From NCBI RefSeq assembly GCF_017355185.1, contig NZ_JADILJ010000008.1, positions 1 through 64,000 of the forward strand: DNA of 64,000 nt, given 5' to 3'. The stretch is from Rathayibacter sp. SD072 (lineage in GTDB: Bacteria; Actinomycetota; Actinomycetes; Actinomycetales; Microbacteriaceae). Below the pieces are notes generated by a model. It did no database searches and was not told the DNA's origin. It saw only the letters and a program-made list of their open reading frames with translations. The translations under genes were made by a program, and so were the position numbers. Positions 25,205-32,312 of this stretch are shown piece by piece (positions within the stretch are counted from its first letter, which is position 1; every line of letters begins with the position of its first letter).

Positions 25205-25242
25205 AGCCTATCTCTAGACAGACTTTCTACTAGAGAATCTAG
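25205..25242 (-). promoter_or_regulatory. Promoter with MarR-type operator
   Basis: Reading leftward, TAGGCT (25210-25205) sits 6 nt before the ATG of the DUF7882-like gene. Directly upstream, TCTCTAG (25211-25217) and CTAGAGA (25230-25236) form an inverted repeat. A second overlapping one, CTAGA-GAA-TCTAG, occupies 25230-25242. MarR proteins bind such AT-rich inverted repeats over -10/-35 regions, so repression by the adjacent MarR protein is likely. Confidence 0.6.
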
Positions 25243-25785
25243 CTAACTCTCGGAATGCGGCTGATCGGCGTCCTCATCCTCGATCTCGGCGTCGATCTCG
25301 TCGACCGCGGAGCTCATCCGGCGGAGGAAGTTGACGACGACCTCGGCCTCGCCGGCCTCGAGGCCCTCGGCGATCTCGAGCATGCGCCGGTGCATGTGCT
25401 CGAGCGTCTCGCGCACCTCGCGGTCGCTGTCCACGGTGGCCTCGACGACGATGCCGCGCCGGTCGGTGGGGTGCGGCTTCCGCACGAGGTGGCCGCTGCG
25501 GACGAGCCGGTCGATCAGCACGGTGGTCGAGGCGGAGGAGATGGAGAGGTGCGCAGCGAGGTCCTTCGCGCTCACGATCTCGTCGCTCCGCTGGCGCCGC
25601 AGGAGGTACTGGATGGCGATCAGATCGGTCTCGCCCATCGCCATCTTCTCGCGGGTGCGGCGGCGCATCGCCACCTCCGAGACGCGGTAGGTGCGCATCG
25701 CGCTGAGCACCTCGACGGCGCGCCGGGTGGAGGACTCGTCGGGATACCAGTACCCGGCGCCGCTCCTCTGGGTCGTCTCGCTCAT
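25243..25785 (-). CDS. MarR family transcriptional regulator
   Basis: This 180-aa MarR-type winged-helix regulator has its core in AIQYLLRRQRSDEIVSAKDL, then STTVLIDRLVRSGHL and the wing RKPHPTDRRGIVV. C-terminal helices form the dimer interface and end in an acidic tail (EIEDEDADQ). The ATG has TAGGAT (25797-25792) exactly 6 nt upstream. It is 44 nt from the DUF7882-like gene on the same strand and divergent from an ABC-F gene, so either or both could be controlled by it. The ligand is unknown. Confidence 0.92.
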   Translation of the reverse strand: MSETTQRSGAGYWYPDESSTRRAVEVLSAMRTYRVSEVAMRRRTREKMAMGETDLIAIQYLLRRQRSDEIVSAKDLAAHLSISSASTTVLIDRLVRSGHLVRKPHPTDRRGIVVEATVDSDREVRETLEHMHRRMLEIAEGLEAGEAEVVVNFLRRMSSAVDEIDAEIEDEDADQPHSES

Positions 25786-25863
25786 CCGGCCATCCTAGAC
25801 GCGCGTGCTATCAGAGCCTCTAGCGATCCGGACCGACCTCCCGGCGCCGCCTACGCTGGACCG

Positions 25864-27522
25864 GTGACCGCCACCCTCGTCGCCAAGGGCCTCTCCGGAG
25901 GCTATGCGCACCGCACCCTGTTCGACGGACTCGACCTCACGGTCGCCCCCGGGGACGTGGTCGGCGTCGTGGGAGCGAACGGAGCCGGCAAGTCCACCCT
26001 GCTGCGCATCCTCGCGGGCGAGACCGCTCCGCTGGACGGCCGGGTCGTGCTGGCCCCGGGCGACGCGTTCGTCGGCTGGCTGCCCCAGGAGCACGAGCGG
26101 CGCGAGGGCGAGACCGTCTCGGCGTACCTGGCCCGCCGCACGGGCTGCGCCGAGGCGTCGGCCGAGCTGGACGCGGCCGCCTCCGCTCTCGCCGACCCCG
26201 ATCCGGACGGCAGCATCGCCGACCGCTACGCCCTCGCGCTCGACCGCTGGCTCGCGAGCGGCGCGGCCGACCTCGACGAGCGGACCCCCGTGGTCCTCGC
26301 CGACCTCGGCCTCGCACTGGGGCAGGGCGGAGTGGCGGCCTCCTCCCTCATGACCTCCCTGTCGGGCGGGCAGGCGGCGCGCGTGGGACTCGCAGCGCTC
26401 CTCCTGTCGCGGTTCGACGTCGTGCTGCTGGACGAGCCGACGAACGACCTCGACCTCGACGGGCTCGAGCGCCTCGAGGCGTTCGTCCGCGGCCTGCGCG
26501 GAGGGGTCGTGCTGGTCAGCCACGACCGGGAGTTCCTGCGCCGCAGCGTCACGCGCGTGCTCGAGCTCGATCTCGCGCAGGGCACCACGACCGTGTTCGG
26601 CGGCGGCTACGAGTCGTACCTCGAGGAGCGCGAGACCGCGCGCCGCCAGCGCCGCGAGAAGTACGAGGACTTCGCGGAGCAGAAGTCCGACCTGGTCTCG
26701 CGGGCCCGCACGCAGCGCGAGTGGTCGAGTCAGGGCGTCCGGAACGCGATGAAGAAGGCGCCCGACAACGACAAGATCCGGCGCAAGGCGTCGTCGGAGT
26801 CGAGCGAGAAGCAGGCGCAGAAGGTGCGCCAGATGGAGAGCCGCATCGCGCGCCTCGAGGAGGTCGAGGAGCCGCGCAAGGAGTGGCAGCTGGCCTTCAC
26901 GATCGGCACGGCGCCGCGCTCGAGCTCGGTCGTGTCGACGCTGAGCGGAGCGGTCGCGCGCCGCGGCTCCTTCACGCTCGGCCCCGTCTCGCTGCAGGTC
27001 GACGCGGGGGACCGGATCGGGATCACCGGACCCAACGGCGCCGGCAAGTCGACCCTCCTGTCGCTGCTGCTCGGCCGCGCCGCGCCCGAGGACGGGTCGG
27101 CCTCGCTCGGCACCAGCGTCGCGATCGGCGAGATCGACCAGGCGAGGGCGATGCTCGCCTCCGACGCACCGCTCGCCGACGCCTTCGAGGCGCTCGTTCC
27201 GGAGTACCCGACCGCCGAGGTGCGCACACTGCTGGCGAAGTTCGGGCTGAAGGCGGACCACGTGGGACGGCCGGTGGGCGAGCTGTCGCCCGGCGAGCGC
27301 ACCCGCGCGGCGCTGGCGCTGCTCCAGGCGCGCGGCACGAACCTGCTGGTGCTCGACGAGCCGACGAACCACCTCGACCTGCCGGCGATCGAGCAGCTCG
27401 AGCAGGCCCTGGAGTCGTACGAGGGCACGCTGCTGCTGGTCACCCACGACCGGCGCATGCTCGAGACGGTGCAGCTGAACCGGCAGTGGCGGGTCGAGGG
27501 CGGCGTGGTGACGGAGGCGTAG
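25864..27522 (+). CDS. ABC-F family ATP-binding protein
   Basis: This 552-aa ABC-F protein has two nucleotide-binding domains on one chain and no membrane segments. Walker A motifs are GANGAGKST and GPNGAGKST. Signatures are LSGGQAARVG and LSPGERTRAA, and Walker B segments are VVLLDEPTNDLDL and LLVLDEPTNHLDL. The linker between domains is long and charged (about residues 250-340) and carries RTQREWSSQGVRNAM. ABC-F proteins act on the ribosome as translation factors or antibiotic-protection factors. The divergent MarR gene hints at inducible resistance, which is an inference. The GTG start has TACGCT 6 nt upstream. Confidence 0.92.
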   Translation: MTATLVAKGLSGGYAHRTLFDGLDLTVAPGDVVGVVGANGAGKSTLLRILAGETAPLDGRVVLAPGDAFVGWLPQEHERREGETVSAYLARRTGCAEASAELDAAASALADPDPDGSIADRYALALDRWLASGAADLDERTPVVLADLGLALGQGGVAASSLMTSLSGGQAARVGLAALLLSRFDVVLLDEPTNDLDLDGLERLEAFVRGLRGGVVLVSHDREFLRRSVTRVLELDLAQGTTTVFGGGYESYLEERETARRQRREKYEDFAEQKSDLVSRARTQREWSSQGVRNAMKKAPDNDKIRRKASSESSEKQAQKVRQMESRIARLEEVEEPRKEWQLAFTIGTAPRSSSVVSTLSGAVARRGSFTLGPVSLQVDAGDRIGITGPNGAGKSTLLSLLLGRAAPEDGSASLGTSVAIGEIDQARAMLASDAPLADAFEALVPEYPTAEVRTLLAKFGLKADHVGRPVGELSPGERTRAALALLQARGTNLLVLDEPTNHLDLPAIEQLEQALESYEGTLLLVTHDRRMLETVQLNRQWRVEGGVVTEA

Positions 27523-27556
27523 CCCCGCCCCGCCCCGCTCCACACCACTCCTCGAA

Positions 27557-27588
27557 AGTCGTCGTACTCGAGCTCGAGTACGACGACT
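27557..27588. terminator. 32-bp perfect palindrome (copy 1)
   Basis: A perfect, loop-less palindrome whose core is GTCGTACTCGAG repeated as its reverse complement. It begins 35 nt after the ABC-F stop and shares sequence with the hairpin at 27621-27669 in opposite orientation. It may terminate the ABC-F transcript or be a protein-binding site. Both copies look like members of one repeat family. Confidence 0.7.
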
Positions 27589-27620
27589 CTTGGACACTGG
27601 TTTCCGGCCGAAGAAGCGAG

Positions 27621-27669
27621 TCCTCAAAAGTTGTCGTACTCGGCACTCGAGTACGACAACTTTTGAGGA
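27621..27669. terminator. 22-bp-stem perfect hairpin (copy 2)
   Basis: Arms 27621-27642 and 27648-27669 pair without mismatch around the loop GCACT. One end carries AAAAG and the other CTTTT, so it resembles an intrinsic terminator on either strand. It lies between the convergent ABC-F (+) and sigma factor (-) genes. It shares CCACTCCTC and GTCGTACTCGAG with copy 1. Confidence 0.8.
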
Positions 27670-27709
27670 GTGGAACTGGACCCGGTTCGCGGGGCGGGCA
27701 GGTGCGGCA

Positions 27710-28936
27710 TCACAGCGACGCCGCTCGCGCCTCCAGCAGCGCGCGCGTACGGTCGTTGCCGGCCAGGGCGGCGGCCGTCGCGAACTCCGAGCGCGCCTCC
27801 TCCCTCCGGTCCAGGCGCGCGAGCAGCTCCCCCCGCACGCTCGGCAGCAGGTGCGATCCCCGCAGCGCCCCCTCCGACGCCAGACGGTCGACGATCAGCA
27901 GGGCCGACGCGGGACCCGTCGCCATCGACACCGCCACCGCGCGGTTGAGCTCCACGACGGGGCTCGGAGCGATGCGCCCCAGCACCTCGTAGAGCAGCGC
28001 GATCCGCTCCCATTCGGTCGCGGCGACGCTCGGGGCGACGGCGTGGCACTCGGCGATCGCCGCCTGCAGCGCGTAGGAGCCGCGGCCGCGGCCCAGCCGA
28101 TCCGAGCGGAGCAGCGCCTCGCGGCCCCGAGTGATCTGCGCGCGGTCCCAGCGCGTGCGGTCCTGGTCCTCGAGCAGCACCGGAGTGCCGTCGGCCGCGG
28201 TGCGCGCGGCGAGGCGCGACGCCTGCAGCTCCATCAGGGCGAGCAGCCCCAGCACCTCCGGCTCGCGCGGCAGCAGGCCGGCGAGGACGCGGCCCAGCCG
28301 CAGCGCCTCCTGCGCCACCTCGCTCCGCACCCAGCGGTCGCCGGAGGTGGCGGCGTACCCCTCGGTGAAGATCAGGTAGACCACGCCGAGCACGGCGGAG
28401 AGCCGCCCCTTCCACTCCGCCGGCTCGGGAGTCTCGAACGGCACGTCGGCCGCGGCCAGCGACTTCTTCGCCCGGACGATGCGCTGCTGCACCGTCGCGA
28501 CGGGTACGAGGAACAGCCGCGCGATCGCCTCGGCACTGAGGCCCCCGACCAGTCGCAGGGTCAGCGCGATGCTCGCCTCGCGCGAGAGCACCGGGTGGCA
28601 CGCGACGAAGACGAGGCGGAGGACGTCGTCGCCGATCGGCTCCCACTCGTCCTCCGCGCCCTCCTGCAGGTCGTGGGCCAGCGCGCGGTACCGCTCGTCG
28701 AGCCGCTCGCGCCGCCGCCAGCCGTCGACCGCCCGGCGCTTCGCGACCGCGGTCAGCCACGCGCCCGGGTTCCGCGGCACCCCCGACTCCGGCCACTGCT
28801 TCAGCGCTTCGACGAGGGCCTCCTGGGCGAGGTCCTCGGCGAGGCCGACGTCGCCGGTCGTCCGCACGAGCGTCGCGACGATCCTGGCGCTCTCGATGCG
28901 CCAGACCGCGTCGACGGCCGCCCTGCTCGCGTCCAT
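27710..28936 (-). CDS. ECF42-type RNA polymerase sigma factor
   Basis: This 408-aa sigma-70 family factor has region 2 near the N-terminus (DVGLAEDLAQEALVEALKQW) and region 4 with LPVATVQQRIVRAKKSL-like residues (visible as LVPVATVQQRIVRAKK). A long C-terminal TPR-like helical extension (about 180-408) follows. That extension and the gene for a DGPF/YCII-type protein directly upstream define the ECF42 group. Start: ATG at 28936, two bases after the TGA of the DGPF gene, so the pair is translationally coupled. The signal and regulon are unknown. Confidence 0.9.
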   Translation of the reverse strand: MDASRAAVDAVWRIESARIVATLVRTTGDVGLAEDLAQEALVEALKQWPESGVPRNPGAWLTAVAKRRAVDGWRRRERLDERYRALAHDLQEGAEDEWEPIGDDVLRLVFVACHPVLSREASIALTLRLVGGLSAEAIARLFLVPVATVQQRIVRAKKSLAAADVPFETPEPAEWKGRLSAVLGVVYLIFTEGYAATSGDRWVRSEVAQEALRLGRVLAGLLPREPEVLGLLALMELQASRLAARTAADGTPVLLEDQDRTRWDRAQITRGREALLRSDRLGRGRGSYALQAAIAECHAVAPSVAATEWERIALLYEVLGRIAPSPVVELNRAVAVSMATGPASALLIVDRLASEGALRGSHLLPSVRGELLARLDRREEARSEFATAAALAGNDRTRALLEARAASL

Positions 28937-28938
28937 CG

Positions 28939-29370
28939 TCAGCGGGCCTGCCCGAGCTCGTCGCGCCAGCCCTCCTCCTTCTGGAGGAATTCGTTGTCGG
29001 CGAAGTCCGCGAAGTCGCTCTCGTCGGTGACGCGGCGCACCTCGAGCTTGTTGCCGGGGACGAGCGGGCAGCGCAGCGCCCACTCCTTCGCCTCCTCCTT
29101 GGACGAGACCTGGATCATCCAGAAGCCGTTGAACAGCTCGTGGGTCTCGCCGTACGGGCCGTCGGTGACGGCGGGCGGCTCGGACGAGAAGTCGACGACG
29201 AAGCCCGTCGTGTCGACGTCGTCCGCGAGGCCCTCTCCGGCGAGCAGGACGCCAGCGGTCATCAGGGCCTCGTTGTACTGGCCCATCCGGGTGATGATCT
29301 CGTCGAACGGGATCGACTCGTAGGCCTTCTTGGCCTCGTCGGTCGCGCGCATGATGAGCATGTACTTCAC
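28939..29370 (-). CDS. YCII-related DGPF-domain protein
   Basis: This 143-aa protein of the DGPF/YCII family starts MKYMLIMRATDEA and has the eponymous block DGPYGETHELFNGFWMI. DGPF proteins are the usual genomic partners of ECF42 sigma factors, and no anti-sigma factor is expected for this group (established for the family). The GTG start has AAGGAG 8 nt upstream. It is the first gene of a two-gene operon with the sigma factor. Confidence 0.92.
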   Translation of the reverse strand: MKYMLIMRATDEAKKAYESIPFDEIITRMGQYNEALMTAGVLLAGEGLADDVDTTGFVVDFSSEPPAVTDGPYGETHELFNGFWMIQVSSKEEAKEWALRCPLVPGNKLEVRRVTDESDFADFADNEFLQKEEGWRDELGQAR

Positions 29371-29464
29371 GGTTCTCTCCTTCGTGTCCGGGGCGCCGGA
29401 TGCGTCCTCCTACTGTGGCGTCGAACGGCGAGGACGGATATCGACATCTCCGGAGGAATTCCCG

Positions 29465-29914
29465 TCACGGGATCGCCGGAGTGCTCCGCAGGTGCTCGTA
29501 GACCACCGAGGTGCGCACGTCCGCGACCTCGCGCCGCTGGGTCAGCCGATCGATGACGAACGCGTACAGAGCCTCGTTGTCGGGCACGGCGACGTGGATC
29601 ACGAAGTCGTCGGTGCCCGCGGTGACGAACAGGCCGATCGTCTCGGGCAGCGCCGACACCCAGTCGCGGAACGCCTCGATCGCGACGCGCGACGGCGGGC
29701 GGATGCGGACCGCGATCAGGGCCTGGACGGGACGGCCGATCGCTCCGAGATCGACGTCGAGCACCGCCCCGCGGATCACCCCGCGGGCCCGGAGCGCCCG
29801 CGTGCGATCCAGCGCCGTGGTGGGCGAGACCCCGACGGCGGCCGCGACGTCGCGGTTCGACTTCCGTGCATCCGACTGCAGTTCGCGGAGGATCGCCGCA
29901 TCGAGTTCGTCCAT
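29465..29914 (-). CDS. Lrp/AsnC family transcriptional regulator
   Basis: This 149-aa Lrp/AsnC regulator has an N-terminal helix-turn-helix (LDAAILRELQSDARKSNRDV then VGVSPTTALDRTRALRARG). A C-terminal RAM ligand-binding domain (about 65-140) contains GLFVTAGTDDFVIHVAV. The start at 29914 is supported by homology and by TAGAAT 7 nt upstream; an open extension upstream is not protein-like. It diverges from the DUF2000 gene with a CCGTAC palindrome between them. The effector is presumably an amino acid. Confidence 0.92.
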   Translation of the reverse strand: MDELDAAILRELQSDARKSNRDVAAAVGVSPTTALDRTRALRARGVIRGAVLDVDLGAIGRPVQALIAVRIRPPSRVAIEAFRDWVSALPETIGLFVTAGTDDFVIHVAVPDNEALYAFVIDRLTQRREVADVRTSVVYEHLRSTPAIP

Positions 29915-29936
29915 GGGGGCGATTCTAGGGTCGCCT

Positions 29937-29951
29937 CCGTACTTCGTACGG
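29937..29951. promoter_or_regulatory. Palindrome between lrp-type regulator and DUF2000 gene
   Basis: CCGTACTTCGTACGG has perfect 6-bp arms around TTC. Seen from the regulator gene it lies just upstream of the TAGAAT -10 element (29927-29922), over the -35 area. This is the position expected for an Lrp/AsnC operator that controls its own gene and the divergent DUF2000 gene. Confidence 0.5.
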
Positions 29952-30018
29952 TCATCGCGCAGCTGCTCCGCACATCCCCCTAGCATCGACCCCGCACACC
30001 GCTCAGGAGGAGACCACC

Positions 30019-30480
30019 ATGCCCATCGGATTCGCGCCCGACGAGATCGACACCGCCGCATCCACCCGCTCCGCCCGACTGAAGTGGGTGATCGTCGTCG
30101 ACGGGTCGCTGCCCGCGGGCCGCGCGGTCAACGCGGCCGTCTGCGCGGCGGCGGCCACGTCGTCCGGAGTCGCGGGCCTGCTCGGTCCGGATGCTCCCGA
30201 CGCCGACGGCTCGGTGCACGTCGGACTGCCCTGGGCGGGCTGCTCGATCCTGGTCGCCGACGCGGCGGCGCTCGCCTCCCTCCGCACGAAGGCCGAGGCG
30301 CACCCCGACGTGTTCGTCGCGGACGTGCCGGTCGCCGCGCAGGCGACGCGGGTGTACGACGAGTTCCTCGCCTCGGTCGCGGGCAGCGGGTCGGACGTGG
30401 TCGAGTACCTGGCCGTGAGCCTGGTCGGCCCGCGGAACCGCGTCGACAAGATCGTGGGGCGGCTGCCGCTGATGCCGTAG
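30019..30480 (+). CDS. DUF2000 family protein
   Basis: This 153-aa protein matches DUF2000. An N-terminal strand-helix unit reads KWVIVVDGSLPAGRAVNAAV, the Gly-rich part is PWAGCSILVADAAALASL, and the C-terminal half is YLAVSLVGPRNRVDKIVGRL. The family's function is unknown; its fold resembles peptidyl-tRNA-hydrolase-like proteins. AGGAGGAGACCACC precedes the ATG, a strong ribosome-binding site. The divergent Lrp-type regulator probably controls it, as this pairing is common in actinobacteria (recollection, not checked). Confidence 0.85.
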   Translation: MPIGFAPDEIDTAASTRSARLKWVIVVDGSLPAGRAVNAAVCAAAATSSGVAGLLGPDAPDADGSVHVGLPWAGCSILVADAAALASLRTKAEAHPDVFVADVPVAAQATRVYDEFLASVAGSGSDVVEYLAVSLVGPRNRVDKIVGRLPLMP

Positions 30481-30648
30481 GCGCGCCCGATCCGCGTCGA
30501 GTCGCAACCCGCGCCGGCAGCAGGACGTCGGCGCCGAGGGTGCACCCGGCGGCGGGCCCGCGGCAACCCCTGGGGGACGCCCCCTCAGCGCGCGCAGACT
30601 GGCCTGGACCCGCCGACCGGCGGGCGCTCTCCGATGGAAGGAACGACC

Positions 30649-30831
30649 ATGGACCTCGGCGGACTCGGCGACAAGGCCAAGGACTTCGCGAACAGCGACA
30701 AGGGCGAGAAGATGACCGATCAGGGTCTGGACAAGGCGGGCGACGCCGCGGGCAAGGCCTCCGGCGGGAAGTTCGACGGCCAGATCGACGGTGCCGAGAA
30801 GGCCGCCGACCAGCGCATCGGCGACGAGTAG
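30649..30831 (+). CDS. Rv0909/MT0933-type antitoxin-like small protein
   Basis: This 60-aa acidic/basic, Ala-Gly-Lys-rich protein starts MDLGGLGDKAKDFANSDKGE and ends QRIGDE, the pattern of the MT0933-like antitoxin family. GGAAGG lies 8 nt before the ATG at 30649; an ATG 15 nt further upstream would overlap that ribosome-binding site. No toxin-sized partner lies next to it, so the toxin-antitoxin label rests on family name only. A hairpin follows the stop. Confidence 0.8.
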   Translation: MDLGGLGDKAKDFANSDKGEKMTDQGLDKAGDAAGKASGGKFDGQIDGAEKAADQRIGDE

Positions 30832-30851
30832 CGCCTCCGTCGACTCGACGC

Positions 30852-30885
30852 GAACGGGGCCCTGCGCACGGCGCGGGCCCCGTTC
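30852..30885 (+). terminator. Terminator hairpin after the antitoxin-like gene
   Basis: GAACGGGGCCC and GGGCCCCGTTC form a perfect 11-bp stem. The 12-nt centre TGCGCACGGCGC can pair further. It starts 21 nt after the stop codon. The motif GAACGGGGCC recurs at about 30926 without a full second arm. Confidence 0.75.
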
Positions 30886-30985
30886 CGAGTCCACCCGGTC
30901 CTGACCGCTCGACCGAGTCGGCGCGGAACGGGGCCTGCAGTTCACGCAGACCCCGGAGGGGGTCGACTCGCGAGCGGTGGCCGTC

Positions 30986-31681
30986 TCAGGCCGCGCGCAG
31001 CGCCCGCAGCAGTGCCAGCACGACGACCGCCGAGCGGTCCGCCGCGTCGTCGACGTGCGCCTCGAACTGCCCCGGAGCGCAGAGGTCCGAGATCCCGCGC
31101 ACCGACACGAACGGCACGCCGTGCACGTGCGCCGTCTGCGCGAGCGACACCGACTCCATGTCGGTCGCGAGCGCCGCGGGGAACGCGCCGCGCACCCGCT
31201 CGACGTGGTCGCCCGAGACGAAGACGTCCCCCGACACGATCAACCCGCGACGCACCGGGACGGCACCGTTCGGCACCTCCGCGACCAGCTCGGCCGCGAG
31301 GGCGGGGGCGTGCCCGGAGTAGCGCGCCGGCATGCCGGGGACCTGCCCCAGCTCGTAGCCGAAGGCCCGGGCGTCGGCGTCCGTCTGCACGTACTCGTCG
31401 CCGACGACCACATCGCCGACCCGCACCTCCGCGCCCAGCCCGCCGGCCGAGCCGGCGCTGATCACCAGCGGCGACGGATCCTGGAGGACCGCGGCCGTCA
31501 GTCCGCCCGCCGCGTTCACGAGGCCCACGCCCGTGCGCACGAGCAGCACGGTGCCGCCGTCGATCTCGAGGTCGTACTGCAGAGCGTTGCCGACGGTCCG
31601 CGGCTCGGAGGCGCGCTCGGCCTTCTCGAGGAACGGCTGCGCCTCCTCGTCCATCGCCACCAGGACGATCGCGTCGCTCAC
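30986..31681 (-). CDS. mtnN: 5'-methylthioadenosine/S-adenosylhomocysteine nucleosidase
   Basis: This 231-aa MTA/SAH nucleosidase (Pfs) hydrolyses SAH to S-ribosylhomocysteine and adenine, the step before LuxS. The N-terminus [15 protein letters not shown] and the core [12 protein letters not shown] are family features. The substrate/catalytic block GDVFVSGD, then [11 protein letters not shown] and SVRGISDLC, contains the key Glu and Asp. The GTG start overlaps the TGA of luxS (GTGA), so both steps of SAH recycling are made together. Confidence 0.95.
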   Translation of the reverse strand: MSDAIVLVAMDEEAQPFLEKAERASEPRTVGNALQYDLEIDGGTVLLVRTGVGLVNAAGGLTAAVLQDPSPLVISAGSAGGLGAEVRVGDVVVGDEYVQTDADARAFGYELGQVPGMPARYSGHAPALAAELVAEVPNGAVPVRRGLIVSGDVFVSGDHVERVRGAFPAALATDMESVSLAQTAHVHGVPFVSVRGISDLCAPGQFEAHVDDAADRSAVVVLALLRALRAA

Positions 31682-32145
31682 GCGGTCACCGTCTCCCACT
31701 CGGAGCGCTGCGCGAGGAACGCGCGCGCCGCCTCCTGAGCGCCCTCGAGCGAGTGGTTGGCCCCCCAGCCGCACTGCGTCTCGTTGGCGGCGGGGACCTC
31801 GTCGGCCTCGGTGATGTCGCGGAGGGTGTCCTCGACGAGCGAGAGCACCTCGGGCAGCTCGGGCTCGCCCGAGAGGATCAGGTAGAAGCCGGTCTGGCAG
31901 CCCATCGGCGAGAAGTCGACGACGCGGTCGGAGTGGTTGCGCGACTTCTCGGCGAACAGGTGCTCGAGGGAGTGCACGGTCGGCATCTCGAGGTGGGCGC
32001 GGTTGGGCTGGGTGAAGCGCACGTCGTACTTCACGAGGTGGTCGCCGCCCGGCAGCGTCTTGGCGTCGGCGAGGCGCACGTACGGCGCGGCGACGGTGCG
32101 GTGATCGAGGTTGAACGACTCGACGTTCATGCGCGGCTGATCCAC
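31678..32145 (-). CDS. luxS: S-ribosylhomocysteine lyase LuxS
   Basis: This 155-aa LuxS enzyme cleaves S-ribosylhomocysteine to homocysteine and DPD, the AI-2 precursor. Metal ligands are visible in HSLEH (about residues 58-62) and QCGWG (Cys about 125). The catalytic Cys is in [11 protein letters not shown] (about 83). The start is GTG at 32145 because AAGGAG lies 6 nt upstream and the family N-terminus (VESFNLDH) follows. It is the first gene of a two-gene operon with mtnN. A long inverted repeat at 32194-32255 lies in its probable leader. Confidence 0.96.
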   Translation of the reverse strand: MDQPRMNVESFNLDHRTVAAPYVRLADAKTLPGGDHLVKYDVRFTQPNRAHLEMPTVHSLEHLFAEKSRNHSDRVVDFSPMGCQTGFYLILSGEPELPEVLSLVEDTLRDITEADEVPAANETQCGWGANHSLEGAQEAARAFLAQRSEWETVTA

Positions 32146-32193
32146 GGGTTCTCCTTCGCTGGGGGTCCTCCCATTCTCCTCCGCCCGCACCGG

Positions 32194-32255
32194 GGGAACC
32201 CCGAACCGTCGAGACATCCCGCAACAGCCGGTTCCCTCGACGGTCCGGGGTTCCC
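32194..32255 (-). promoter_or_regulatory. Long inverted repeat in the luxS upstream region
   Basis: Arms 32194-32213 and 32236-32255 pair over 20 bp with one mismatch and enclose 22 nt. On the minus strand the structure ends about 49 nt before the luxS GTG and before its ribosome-binding site. It could be an mRNA leader structure or an operator for luxS and the divergent Rieske gene. I do not match it to a named riboswitch. Confidence 0.6.
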
Positions 32256-32312
32256 TCACGGCGCACACCGCAACCCCTGTTGTCGCGGGCCCCGGCGGAG
32301 TGCGCTGGGGGC

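Noticed and set aside
30649-30985. Toxin gene next to the antitoxin-like gene
   Set aside because: No open frame of suitable size with protein-like content between 30831 and mtnN; only a terminator hairpin is seen.
32146-32260. Known SAM or SAH riboswitch upstream of luxS
   Set aside because: There is a strong hairpin, but I could not match conserved cores of known classes; kept only as an unnamed leader structure.
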